Shown here: positions 8,705 through 17,328 of the stretch, piece by piece | How positions within the stretch are numbered: the first letter of the stretch is position 1 | Layout of the letters: the number at the start of each line of letters is the position of its first letter | Assembly: GCA_017962235.1 (NCBI GenBank) | Contig: JAGCVS010000004.1 | Location: forward strand, 172,465-236,464 | Length of the DNA stretch: 64,000 nt | Direction: 5' to 3' | Source of the DNA: Bacteroidales bacterium | Lineage (GTDB): Bacteria > Bacteroidota > Bacteroidia > Bacteroidales > UBA932 | Notes under the pieces: generated by a model | What the model was told of the DNA's origin: nothing | Databases searched by the model: none | Seen by the model: the letters and a program-made list of their open reading frames with translations, nothing else | Position numbers and translations under genes: made by a program

Positions 8705-10399
8705 ATGTGTGGTATAGTTGGTTTGTTCAACATCGCCGGACAGTCGGAGGCCTTGAGGGGGAAAGCTCTGGAGATGAGCCGCAGGATAAGGCACCGCGGC
8801 CCCGACTGGAGCGGTATCTGGTGCGGCGGCAGCGCAATCCTGGCACACGAACGCCTCAGCATTGTGGATCCCGAAAGCGGCCGGCAGCCACTGTTTTCGC
8901 CCGATGGCACTCTGGTGCTGGCGGTAAACGGCGAGATATACAATCACAAGGATATCCGCCGACGTTTTGCCGGCAGGTACTGCTTTCAGACCGGCAGCGA
9001 CTGCGAGGTGATACTTGCCCTGTACAACGAGATAGCCTGTGAAAATGACTTCTCACACGGGCGAATCACCGCGATGCTGGAGTCGCTCAGCGGCATATTT
9101 GCCTTTGCACTATATGACAGCAATACCAACCGTTTTCTAATTGCAAGAGACCCCATCGGCGTAATACCGCTTTATATCGGATACGATTCCGATGGTAAAG
9201 TATACATCGCTTCCGAGTTGAAGGCCCTTGAAGGCAACTGCGAAAGATATGAGTCCTTCCTGCCGGGACACTATTACTGGAGCGGCGAAGAGGGCATGAA
9301 GCGTTGGTACACCCGTGACTGGATGGAATATGACGCCGTGAAAGAGAATCCCGCCAGCAGCGAAGACATCCGTCAGGCCCTGCGGGAATCGGTGAAGCGC
9401 CAGCTAATGTCAGATGTACCGTACGGCGTGCTGCTCTCCGGAGGGCTGGATTCAAGCATAGTATCGGCAATCGCAGAGAGCTATTGCGCCAACAGGATTG
9501 AAGATGACGGCCGCAGTCGCGCCTGGTGGCCGCGTCTCCACAGTTTTGCCGTCGGGCTGAAAGGAGCGCCCGATCTGGCTAAGGCCCGCCTTGTGGCAGA
9601 GCATATCGGCACTGTCCATCATGAAATCAATTACACCGTGCAGGAGGGTTTGGACGCCATCCGCGATGTAATTTATTATATTGAGACTTACGATGTAACC
9701 ACGGTTCGCGCCTCTACGCCAATGTATCTACTTGCCAGGGTAATCAAATCCATGGGTATCAAAATGGTGCTTTCCGGAGAAGGGGCGGATGAGATTTTTG
9801 GCGGATATCTGTATTTTCACAAGGCGCCGTCGGTGCGCGATTTTCACGAGGAGACGGTCCGCAAGATCTCCAAGCTGCACATGTACGACTGTCTGCGTGC
9901 CAACAAGAGCCTTTCTGCTTGGGGCGTGGAGGGTCGTGTACCGTTCCTGGACAAAGAGTTCCTGGACGTGGCCATGCGCACCAATCCCGCTGCAAAGATG
10001 TGCCCGGGGGACACAATAGAGAAGAAAATACTCCGAGAGGCCTTCACCGATATGCTGCCTGAAGAGATTGTATGGCGGCAGAAAGAGCAGTTCAGCGACG
10101 GGGTTGGTTATTCCTGGATAGATTCGCTCAAGCAGATGACTTCAGAAGCGGTGAGCGACAATCAGATGGCCCATGCTGCGCAAAGGTTCCCCATAAACCC
10201 GCCGGCCACCAAAGAGGAGTATTACTACCGAAGCATATTCGAGGAGCATTTCCCTTCCGAATCGGCTGCCCGCAGCGTGCCCCAGGAGGCCAGCGTGGCA
10301 TGCTCAACCGCCATCGCCCGAGAATGGGACGAGGCCTTCAAGAAACTGAACGACCCCAGCGGCAGAGCCGTGGCTGGAGTCCACAATCAGGCATATTGA
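8705..10399 (+). CDS. asnB: Asparagine synthase (glutamine-hydrolysing)
   Basis: 564 residues. It converts aspartate, glutamine and ATP to asparagine, glutamate, AMP and PPi. The sequence starts MCGIVG, so Cys2 becomes the N-terminal nucleophile after Met removal. The class II glutaminase domain shows RHRGPD, NGEIYNH and GSDCEV motifs. The synthetase domain has the PPi loop LLSGGLDSS near residue 240 and a SGEGADEIFGGY motif. It lies 12 bases after pyrG and 1 base before the amidophosphoribosyltransferase gene, inside the glutamine cluster. Confidence 0.95.
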   Translation: MCGIVGLFNIAGQSEALRGKALEMSRRIRHRGPDWSGIWCGGSAILAHERLSIVDPESGRQPLFSPDGTLVLAVNGEIYNHKDIRRRFAGRYCFQTGSDCEVILALYNEIACENDFSHGRITAMLESLSGIFAFALYDSNTNRFLIARDPIGVIPLYIGYDSDGKVYIASELKALEGNCERYESFLPGHYYWSGEEGMKRWYTRDWMEYDAVKENPASSEDIRQALRESVKRQLMSDVPYGVLLSGGLDSSIVSAIAESYCANRIEDDGRSRAWWPRLHSFAVGLKGAPDLAKARLVAEHIGTVHHEINYTVQEGLDAIRDVIYYIETYDVTTVRASTPMYLLARVIKSMGIKMVLSGEGADEIFGGYLYFHKAPSVRDFHEETVRKISKLHMYDCLRANKSLSAWGVEGRVPFLDKEFLDVAMRTNPAAKMCPGDTIEKKILREAFTDMLPEEIVWRQKEQFSDGVGYSWIDSLKQMTSEAVSDNQMAHAAQRFPINPPATKEEYYYRSIFEEHFPSESAARSVPQEASVACSTAIAREWDEAFKKLNDPSGRAVAGVHNQAY

Positions 10400-10400
10400 C

Positions 10401-12176
10401 ATGGAACAGCTTAAACACGAATGCGGAGTTGCGATGATCCGGCTGCTGAAGCCGGCCGGATACTATCAGGAGAAATACGGCAGCAGCCAGTGGGGCCTGG
10501 AGAAGCTCTATCTGATGATGGAGAAGCAGCACAACCGCGGGCAGGAGGGGGCCGGCATCGCATCCGTCCATCTGAATGCAGAACCGGGAGAGGAGTACAT
10601 GTTCCGCCACAAGGCCACCGGTAACGATGCGATAAGCGAGATATTCTCCAAGGCGGGCGATGAGTTTGCCGGCGAGCTGCTGATGGGGCATCTGCGCTAT
10701 TCCACCACCGGGAAGAAGGGACTCACATACGTGCATCCGTTCCTTCGCCGCAACAACTGGCGGGCAAAGAACCTGTGCATCTGCGGCAACTTCAACATTA
10801 CCAACATAGACGAGGTATTCAACACGCTGGCGGAACAGGGGCAGTATCCCCGCACCGGCAGCGATTCCTACATAATGCTGGAGGAGATGGGGCACCGTCT
10901 GGACCGCGAAGTGGAGCGCAACTTCTCCATCGCTCACCTGAGCGGCTACGAGGGGCGTCAGATCACCGAATACATAGATTCTCACGTGGATATCGCCAAA
11001 GTGCTCAAGACCTCCATGCCCATGTTCGACGGCGGCTATGTGGTGTGCGGCCTCACCGGCAGCGGGGAGTTCTTCGCCATGCGCGACCCTTGGGGCATCC
11101 GTCCAGCGTTCTACTATCAGAGCGAAGATGTGGTGGCGCTGGCTTCGGAGCGTCCCGTGCTGCAGACCACCTTTGACCTTTCAGACGACGATATCCATGA
11201 ACTGGAACCCGGCTGTGCCCTGATAGTGCGCCGCAGCGGGGAGATATCGTTCCGACAGATAATTCCCGCCGCACGGCAGAGGAGCGCATGCTCTTTTGAA
11301 AGGATCTACTTCAGCCGTGGCAACGATACCGATATATACCGCGAGCGCAAGCGGCTGGGAGAGCAGCTGGTGCCGGCTATTGAGGCGGCTGTGGACGGAG
11401 ATATCGCCAATACGGTATTCTCATACATCCCCAACACGGCGGAGGTGGCATACTACGGTCTGCTCCAGGGACTGATGCGCCGCGGGTACGACGTCCGCTT
11501 TGAAAAGATTGCGTGGAAAGACATCAAGATGCGCACCTTCATCACCCAGGGGCAGCAGCGGCGCGACCTGGCTGCCCACGTGTACGATGTCACTTACGGC
11601 GTCGTGAGGCCTGGAGAAGACAACCTGGTGGTGATAGACGACTCCATAGTGCGCGGCACAACGCTGAAAGAGAGCATCATCAAGATTCTGGACCGGCTGC
11701 ATCCAAAGAAGATAGTGGTGGTGAGCAGCGCGCCTCAGATCCGCTATCCCGACTTTTACGGCATCGACATGCCCGACCTGGACGAATTCATCGCCTTCCG
11801 TGCATGCATCGCCCTGCTTTGCGAAAGCGGCCGTCTGGGGCTGATTGAAGAGGTTTATCAGGATTGCAGGTTGCAGCTCAGCAAACCGGCGGCAGAACAG
11901 ACGTTACCCGTAAAACGTCTGTATGAGCCTTTTACAGATGAGCAGCTGAACAGTAAGATGGTGGAACTGCTGCGGCCCGAATCGGCCGGCGCCCATGTGG
12001 AACTGGTATTCCAAACTATTGAAGGGCTGCACAATGCATGCCCCGGACATAGCGGCGACTGGTATTTTACTGGGAATTATCCCACTCCGGGGGGAATCAG
12101 ACTTTGCAATGCGGCACTGGTCCGCTATATTGAAAAAAATGTATCTTTGCTATCCGTATGCAAAGATACTTTATGA
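10401..12176 (+). CDS. purF: Amidophosphoribosyltransferase family protein (PurF-like, long Bacteroidetes form)
   Basis: 591 residues, longer than typical PurF (about 470-510). Class II glutaminase domain with Cys8 in HECGV after a 7-residue propeptide, then QHNRGQEGAGIA, RYSTTGKKG and CGNFNITN motifs. The C-terminal phosphoribosyltransferase domain carries the PRPP loop VVIDDSIVRGTT. The family makes 5-phosphoribosylamine from PRPP and glutamine, the first step of purine synthesis. A C-terminal tail of roughly 90 residues follows the PRTase domain. Bacteroidetes can carry more than one such gene, so this may be a paralogue rather than the housekeeping enzyme. It starts 1 base after asnB; its stop overlaps the next gene as ATGA. 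Confidence 0.85.
   Translation: MEQLKHECGVAMIRLLKPAGYYQEKYGSSQWGLEKLYLMMEKQHNRGQEGAGIASVHLNAEPGEEYMFRHKATGNDAISEIFSKAGDEFAGELLMGHLRYSTTGKKGLTYVHPFLRRNNWRAKNLCICGNFNITNIDEVFNTLAEQGQYPRTGSDSYIMLEEMGHRLDREVERNFSIAHLSGYEGRQITEYIDSHVDIAKVLKTSMPMFDGGYVVCGLTGSGEFFAMRDPWGIRPAFYYQSEDVVALASERPVLQTTFDLSDDDIHELEPGCALIVRRSGEISFRQIIPAARQRSACSFERIYFSRGNDTDIYRERKRLGEQLVPAIEAAVDGDIANTVFSYIPNTAEVAYYGLLQGLMRRGYDVRFEKIAWKDIKMRTFITQGQQRRDLAAHVYDVTYGVVRPGEDNLVVIDDSIVRGTTLKESIIKILDRLHPKKIVVVSSAPQIRYPDFYGIDMPDLDEFIAFRACIALLCESGRLGLIEEVYQDCRLQLSKPAAEQTLPVKRLYEPFTDEQLNSKMVELLRPESAGAHVELVFQTIEGLHNACPGHSGDWYFTGNYPTPGGIRLCNAALVRYIEKNVSLLSVCKDTL
12142..12149 (+). promoter_or_regulatory. Possible internal -7 box before the esterase genes
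   Basis: TATCTTTG matches TAnnTTTG within the 3' end of the purF-like gene, 23 bases before the ATG at 12173. No convincing -33 element. If used, it would let the secreted esterases be transcribed separately from the amidotransferase cluster. Confidence 0.35.
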
Positions 12177-13210
12177 AAAGAGTCTGTTTATCCCTTATTT
12201 TTATTCTATGCGCCTTCGCGGCGTTTGCCCAGGCACAATATCAGCCCCTGATTGACCTTAAGCCCGGCAAGACGGTGTTCCTCTATGCCAACGATGCTGC
12301 AGAGGCACTCAAGGCCATTGATGACCCCGTTGTAGCCAAGGATGTGGAATGCCTTGGCCTGCAAATTAAAGAGGAGTGCGAAATTGCAGAGCCGGAAGTT
12401 ATGGTGGGCAATCTGGGTCAGATAGCCAGGATTAACCATACCGCCCGCTTTGACCTGTATCTCCCGGAGAAACCCAACGGCAAGATGGTGGTTATGTGCC
12501 CCGGCGGCGGATATGCCGTGGTTTGCACATACGGAGAAGGCCTATATGCAGCCAAATGGCTGCTTGACCGCGGTTACGCGGTTGCAGTGGCAAAACACCG
12601 CATGCCCAACGGTCACTGGACTGTGCCGCTGGAGGATATGCAGAATATATTCCGCTACTGCCGTTCACGTGCCATCCTGTGGGGCGTTTCAAAGATAGGG
12701 GTGATGGGCTATTCCGCCGGCGGACATCTGGCGGCCAGCGTATCCACATTATATGTAGATGCCGCCACCCGTCCCGACTTCAGCATCCTTTTCTATCCCG
12801 TAATAACATTTGTGGGACCTTTTGTTGAGCCCGGCACCCGCCGCTGCCTGCTGGGCAACGAGGATTATTGGAACAACCGCCGCGACTATACTGCAGACGA
12901 GTATATCCAGCGTCAGGAGCAGTACGCAAAACTCAAGGCGCACTACAGCCTGGAGCAGAGGGTGGATGCAAACACTCCTCCGACATTTATAGTCCATGGT
13001 CAGGCAGATGATGTGGTACCCGTTCAGAACAGCCTGGTATATTACAGCCGCCTTGTACAGTGCGGCGTGAAGAGCGAACTGCAGATATACGATTCGCCCA
13101 AGCACGGCTTCTGCTTCTTCCCGGAAGAAATCAGCCAGCACGACTGGCTTGCGCCCGAAATCAGGAATTCCCTTAACAACAGCCTCGAACGCTGGCTCAA
13201 TAATCTGTAA
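12173..13210 (+). CDS. Secreted alpha/beta-hydrolase (esterase-like), first paralogue
   Basis: 345 residues from ATG 12173, with a signal peptide (MKRVCLSLIFILCAFAAFAQA) that suggests export. The fold is alpha/beta hydrolase. The oxyanion segment is MCPGGGYA (near 108-115), the nucleophile elbow is GYSAGGH with Ser181, the acid is Asp279 or Asp280 in HGQADDVVP, and the base is His311 in KHGFCFF. This arrangement resembles carbohydrate/acetyl esterases of the BD-FAE type; the substrate is not known. The ATG overlaps the upstream stop as ATGA, the reason for choosing it over 12158. A near-identical layout follows in the next gene (tandem duplication). Confidence 0.8.
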   Translation: MKRVCLSLIFILCAFAAFAQAQYQPLIDLKPGKTVFLYANDAAEALKAIDDPVVAKDVECLGLQIKEECEIAEPEVMVGNLGQIARINHTARFDLYLPEKPNGKMVVMCPGGGYAVVCTYGEGLYAAKWLLDRGYAVAVAKHRMPNGHWTVPLEDMQNIFRYCRSRAILWGVSKIGVMGYSAGGHLAASVSTLYVDAATRPDFSILFYPVITFVGPFVEPGTRRCLLGNEDYWNNRRDYTADEYIQRQEQYAKLKAHYSLEQRVDANTPPTFIVHGQADDVVPVQNSLVYYSRLVQCGVKSELQIYDSPKHGFCFFPEEISQHDWLAPEIRNSLNNSLERWLNNL

Positions 13211-13215
13211 TCGTC

Positions 13216-14205
13216 ATGAAAAAGATAGTACTCATTTTATCGATGATTTGCATGGTGCTTGGCGCAGAGGCTAAGACCAAATACAAATATTACCCCAATA
13301 CCGATTTGCGCCCCGACAGGACCATATTCCTGTACGTTCCCACCGTTAAGGAGGCAAAGCAGGGACTCAAGGCTATACCTGATCCCACCCATGCCAAGAA
13401 GGCGGAGACGCTGGCGCTCACTCCCGTGGGCGACAACGGCTATCGTGGAGAAGAGAATATGTTTGACCCCAACGGCGCCACCACCGGCATCAACGAGTGG
13501 GCCCGCTTTGACCTCTACTTCCCCAAGGAGAGCAACGGCAAGATGATAATAGTGACCCCCGGCGGCGGATACAACTGCGTTTGCCATTACATAGAGGGCA
13601 TCTATGCCGCAGACTGGTTTGTAGAGCGCGGCTACACCGTGGCAGTGGTCAAATACCGCCTGCCCAACGGCGACTGCCGAATCCCCCTGAGCGACGTGCA
13701 TAACGTATTCCGCTATGCACGCGAGCATCAGCAGGAGTGGGGTGTGAGCAAGATAGGAATCATCGGCTTCTCTGCCGGCGGCCATCTGGCTGCCAGCGCA
13801 TCGGTGTTGTATGACGATGCGGTTACCCGCCCGGACTTCAGCATACTGGTATATCCGGTCATCTCCATCACCAAACCGTTCGGTCACGAATACACCGGTC
13901 ACAAGCTGGTGGGCGAATACACCGAGCAGAACACCTTCAAGTACAATCTGTACAACATGGTGACCCCCGACACACCGCCCACATTCATGGTGCTCACCGC
14001 AGACGATGCCGAGGTGAATCCAATGAACAGCATATCGTATTACGAGTCGCTGGTGCACAACAAAGTGCCCTCCGAACTCCACATCTACCAGCACGGCATC
14101 CACGGCTTCGGCTTTAACTACTATAAGTATACCGACAACGACTGGCTCTACGACGCCCGCGACAACTACTTTGAGGCGCTGGAGCGCTGGCTGAACAACC
14201 GATAG
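13216..14205 (+). CDS. Secreted alpha/beta-hydrolase (esterase-like), second paralogue
   Basis: 329 residues with a signal peptide (MKKIVLILSMICMVLGAEA). It is a paralogue of the preceding gene: the same TPGGGYN oxyanion segment, GFSAGGH elbow (Ser186), Asp263/264 in LTADDAEV and His296 in GIHGFGF. Both also share N-terminal DLRPDRT/DLKPGKT and ARFDLY blocks. It starts 5 bases after the first and ends 3 bases before the glycerate kinase-RNase HII gene. Probably a periplasmic or secreted esterase acting on acylated plant glycans; that role is inference from related enzymes. Confidence 0.8.
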   Translation: MKKIVLILSMICMVLGAEAKTKYKYYPNTDLRPDRTIFLYVPTVKEAKQGLKAIPDPTHAKKAETLALTPVGDNGYRGEENMFDPNGATTGINEWARFDLYFPKESNGKMIIVTPGGGYNCVCHYIEGIYAADWFVERGYTVAVVKYRLPNGDCRIPLSDVHNVFRYAREHQQEWGVSKIGIIGFSAGGHLAASASVLYDDAVTRPDFSILVYPVISITKPFGHEYTGHKLVGEYTEQNTFKYNLYNMVTPDTPPTFMVLTADDAEVNPMNSISYYESLVHNKVPSELHIYQHGIHGFGFNYYKYTDNDWLYDARDNYFEALERWLNNR

Positions 14206-14208
14206 CGC

Positions 14209-15849
14209 ATGATACTGCTGGTTCCAGACAAGTTCAAGGGGACATTCACTGCCCCGCAGATTGCGGAGATGTTCCGGGATGCCATACGGCGCTCCGGCAA
14301 CACATCGGAGGAGATTGTCTCCATTCCGCTGGCGGACGGCGGCGAAGGGTCGCTGGATGTCTTTCTGCAGAACTATCCCGGAGCCAGTGAGGTCTGGGTC
14401 GACACCAAGGACCCGCTTATGCGCGGCATAGTGGCGCCGATGGCTGTGTCAGACGATACCGTCTTCATAGAGATGGCTCGATGCTGCGGCCTGATAATGA
14501 TAGACCAGTCGGAACGCAACCCCCTCAAGACAACCACATACGGCCTCGGGCTGATGCTGCTGGCGGCGCTGGATTATTCGCCGCGCCGGATAATAGTTGG
14601 GGTAGGGGGCAGCGCAACCAACGACGGTGGCCGCGGCATGATAGAGGCCGTCGGTCTGGAAAATCTGCATCGTTTTGACGATATAGAAGTGCAGGTGGCG
14701 TGCGACGCCCGCAACCCTCTCACCGGGCCGCACGGGGCCACTTACACCTACGGTCCGCAGAAGGGCGCCGACGAAAAGATGCTGCCGGTACTTGAACAGC
14801 GCATGCTGGAGTGGGTGGATACCGCCCGCGAATGGCTGCATCAGATCGGTCACGACGACCGCTTTGACTTTGATACAGTTCCCGGCGGTGGCACTGCCGG
14901 CGGCACCGGAGCAGCATTGTACGCATTCTTCAGAGCTAAGCCCGTACACGGCTTTACCATGTTCTCAGAGATGGTATCACTGAAAGATAAGATTCGCGCA
15001 TCGCGCATGGTAATCACTGGAGAGGGTTGTCTGGACGCCTCCAGTATGAACGGCAAACTGGTGGGCAGCCTGGCGGAGATGTGCGAGAAGATTTGCCGCA
15101 GACTGTACGTAATCAGCGGACGCAACACCCTTGGCTCGCACCCGTCTATCTGCGATACGGCCTTGCTTGCCACCGATTTTGAAGAGAAAATAGGGAAGTG
15201 GTGCCGTGCCGACTGGCGCAGCGATTATCTTCCTTCGGAAGGGGCACTGTTTGGCGATACCGCCGCTGGCTATGGCGTGATTGCCGGCTGCGACGAGGCG
15301 GGCCGCGGCCCTCTGGCGGGTCCGGTGTATGCCGCCGCCGTTATCCTTCCGGAAGGGTTCTATCATCCTTTGCTGAAAGACTCCAAGAAGATGACCGCCG
15401 CCCAGCGCGAAACCATGTGCGAAATCATCATAAATGAAGCAGTCGCATGGGGCGTCGCCAGCGTTTCGGCAGCAGAGATAGACCGGATCAACATCCTCCA
15501 GGCCTCCATAAAAGCCATGCAGGAAGCACTCAAGGGAATCAGGACAGACTATGACATCGCGCCGGATCTGATTCTGGTAGACGGCAACCGCTTCAAACCA
15601 TATTACGATACCGACGGACGTCGTATTCCCCACAAATGCATCGTGAAAGGCGACGACAAAGTGCCAGAAATCAGCGCCGCCTCCATCCTGGCCAAGACCT
15701 ACCGCGACAAATTCATGCTGCGCCTCGCAGAAGAATATCCCCAGTACGGCTGGGCCCACAACATGGGCTACCCCACAGAAGAACACCGCGCCGCCATCCG
15801 CCTCCACGGCCTCTCCCCGTACCACAGAAAGTCGTTCACGGTGAAGTAA
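14209..15849 (+). CDS. glxK-rnhB: Fusion: glycerate kinase (GlxK/GarK type) - ribonuclease HII
   Basis: A single 546-residue frame. Residues 1 to about 335 are a glycerate kinase (MILLVPDKFKGTFTAPQIAE, LADGGEGSLD, VGVGGSATNDGG, GGGTAGGTGAAL, ITGEGCLD), phosphorylating D-glycerate; its C-terminus is shorter than in stand-alone enzymes (about 375-380 residues). Residues about 354-546 are a full RNase HII, which nicks RNA in DNA hybrids, with GCDEAGRGPLAGPV (Asp362, Glu363), LVDGNRF (Asp458), KGDDKVPEISAASILAKTYRD (Asp500) and the PYHRKSF tail. No in-frame ATG lies at the junction; a GTG at codon 357 could start RNase HII alone but only 5 codons before the first catalytic Asp. A true fusion or a loss of an intergenic boundary both fit. 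Last gene of the esterase operon. Confidence 0.85.
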   Translation: MILLVPDKFKGTFTAPQIAEMFRDAIRRSGNTSEEIVSIPLADGGEGSLDVFLQNYPGASEVWVDTKDPLMRGIVAPMAVSDDTVFIEMARCCGLIMIDQSERNPLKTTTYGLGLMLLAALDYSPRRIIVGVGGSATNDGGRGMIEAVGLENLHRFDDIEVQVACDARNPLTGPHGATYTYGPQKGADEKMLPVLEQRMLEWVDTAREWLHQIGHDDRFDFDTVPGGGTAGGTGAALYAFFRAKPVHGFTMFSEMVSLKDKIRASRMVITGEGCLDASSMNGKLVGSLAEMCEKICRRLYVISGRNTLGSHPSICDTALLATDFEEKIGKWCRADWRSDYLPSEGALFGDTAAGYGVIAGCDEAGRGPLAGPVYAAAVILPEGFYHPLLKDSKKMTAAQRETMCEIIINEAVAWGVASVSAAEIDRINILQASIKAMQEALKGIRTDYDIAPDLILVDGNRFKPYYDTDGRRIPHKCIVKGDDKVPEISAASILAKTYRDKFMLRLAEEYPQYGWAHNMGYPTEEHRAAIRLHGLSPYHRKSFTVK

Positions 15850-15870
15850 CACTTGTATTTCTAAAACAAA

Positions 15871-15901
15871 ACAGACATCCATTTAGAGGCTAGATGTCTG
15901 T
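15871..15901 (-). terminator. Terminator of the adenosine deaminase gene
   Basis: ACAGACATC (15871-15879) and GATGTCTGT (15893-15901) form a 9-bp stem with a 13-base loop. Read on the minus strand, the stem is followed by TTTGTTTTAG, a U-rich tail, so it suits the minus-strand deaminase gene ending at 15988. It sits between two convergent genes and may also stop transcription from the left. Confidence 0.6.
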
Positions 15902-15987
15902 CTATTGGTATGCCACAACAGAATACCTATGAAGATGGTGCAAAGATAATACATGAAAACCCGTTTGTCAAGGGATTCCGTGTATTA

Positions 15988-17265
15988 TTACTTAATCGAC
16001 GCCTCGAAGGCGGCCCACTGCTCCTCGAAGAGGGAGAGGAGGGCAGTGTCTCCGCACAGGGAGTTCATAAGGCAGCGTTTGATATCTGCCATGGATAAAT
16101 CCCAGCAGAGATATGCCAGCAGCAAATCGTCTGTGATATAAGCAGTATCAAAGATGGCGCAGTCGTCGCTGTTAAGGGTGACGTTCAGGCCGCGCTTGAT
16201 GTAGCCGCCGGCGGGGTGCTTGCTCAGGTCGGGGGCATAGCCCAGCAGCTGGTTGCTCAGCGGGCAAACCTCCAGCATCACGTTCAGCTCCTTTACGCGC
16301 TTCTCAACATCGGGATAACGGTACAGATTAAAACCGTGGCCCAGACGCCGGATGCCAAGATCCAGGGCATATTCGATATTACGGTTATTCGGGTCCAGCG
16401 TCTCGCCTGCGTGCATAATAATGGGCACGCCAGCCTCACGCAAAACAGGAGCATAATACAGCAGGTCCTTGCCACAATCTTCGCCGCCCACCATGTCATA
16501 ACCAATAAACATGTCAGGATAAGCAGCCTGCAGATGGCGCGCGAACTCCAGCCGTGACGGCACAGTTTCAGCCGGAACACCCTTGTAATAACTATAGATG
16601 ATATTGACGTGGAAGTAGGGGTACTTCTGCTGCACCTTTTCCACGATGCCCCTCAAAACCAGCACGTAATCATCATCAGATAAGCGCCTGCCGTCCGCCT
16701 CGAACATGGTCTGGCTTATGTAGCGCAGATCCACGCCCAGCAAACCCTCCGCCGCCATATCGGTAAACACTTTGTAATAGAGCTTCTCAAAGAACGGACG
16801 ATAGTTGTTGATGGCCTTGAAGCGGTCGAATATCGCCTCGAATTTGGGCCAGATTTCCTCGTCGATATCGTCTGTGCGGGAGGTGCACATTTCGTACAGC
16901 TTCTCTTTCAGCCCCGGATCTGCAGCCACAGCCTCTTGCAGCAGCACCCAGCCAGAAGGAATCACGCCGTCTTCAAACCAACCCTTGTGCGCAAGCTGGC
17001 AGTAGCGGAAAGCAGGAGTCTCCGGCTGCAGGAACACGTATACATCGGGAGTGGAAAGCGCCAGGGCAAGCATGTAATGCATGTCAAAGCTGGCCTCAAT
17101 GTGGGCGTGCATCAGCCGTCCCTTGGGCATCGCCTTGAAGATGCCGTAAAGGGCTGTGGTGCGCAACGCGGGCAGTGCCTTGCCAAAATCGTTATATATC
17201 AGTTTTCCGCTGTCTGCGGCAAGTATTTGCTGCCGCATCTGACCAGTGATTTGTTCTATATCCAT
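15988..17265 (-). CDS. Adenosine deaminase family protein (ADGF/CECR1-like)
   Basis: 425 residues. Zinc-dependent hydrolase expected to deaminate adenosine to inosine. Visible zinc and catalytic residues: His53 and His55 in LMHAHIEASF, His285 and Glu287 in MHAGETL, His310 in RLGHGFNLY, and Asp367/368 in NSDDCAIF. The EVCPLSNQ and DLSKHP segments resemble the ADGF branch more than the classical Add enzyme. Unlike secreted ADGF proteins it has no signal peptide, so it should act in the cytoplasm. It is divergent from a lipoprotein 5'-nucleotidase gene, which together suggest AMP to adenosine to inosine salvage. Exact substrate not proven. Confidence 0.8.
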   Translation of the reverse strand: MDIEQITGQMRQQILAADSGKLIYNDFGKALPALRTTALYGIFKAMPKGRLMHAHIEASFDMHYMLALALSTPDVYVFLQPETPAFRYCQLAHKGWFEDGVIPSGWVLLQEAVAADPGLKEKLYEMCTSRTDDIDEEIWPKFEAIFDRFKAINNYRPFFEKLYYKVFTDMAAEGLLGVDLRYISQTMFEADGRRLSDDDYVLVLRGIVEKVQQKYPYFHVNIIYSYYKGVPAETVPSRLEFARHLQAAYPDMFIGYDMVGGEDCGKDLLYYAPVLREAGVPIIMHAGETLDPNNRNIEYALDLGIRRLGHGFNLYRYPDVEKRVKELNVMLEVCPLSNQLLGYAPDLSKHPAGGYIKRGLNVTLNSDDCAIFDTAYITDDLLLAYLCWDLSMADIKRCLMNSLCGDTALLSLFEEQWAAFEASIK

Positions 17266-17279
17266 GGACTAAATTTTTT

Positions 17280-17308
17280 CAAATTTACAATAATAATTCG
17301 GATATTTG
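17280..17308. promoter_or_regulatory. Divergent promoter region, adenosine deaminase / 5'-nucleotidase
   Basis: On the minus strand TAAATTTG (17287-17280) is an exact -7 box placed 14 bases before the deaminase ATG. On the plus strand GATATTTG (17301-17308) is a one-mismatch -7 box 20 bases before the nucleotidase ATG at 17329. Neither has a clear -33 element. The two genes share only 63 bases of intergenic DNA. Confidence 0.4.
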
Positions 17309-17328
17309 CATTTATGTATTTTCACACG

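Noticed and set aside
16936..17328. N-terminal extension of the 5'-nucleotidase
   Set aside because: It lies opposite the deaminase gene and would bury the lipoprotein signal peptide that starts at 17329.
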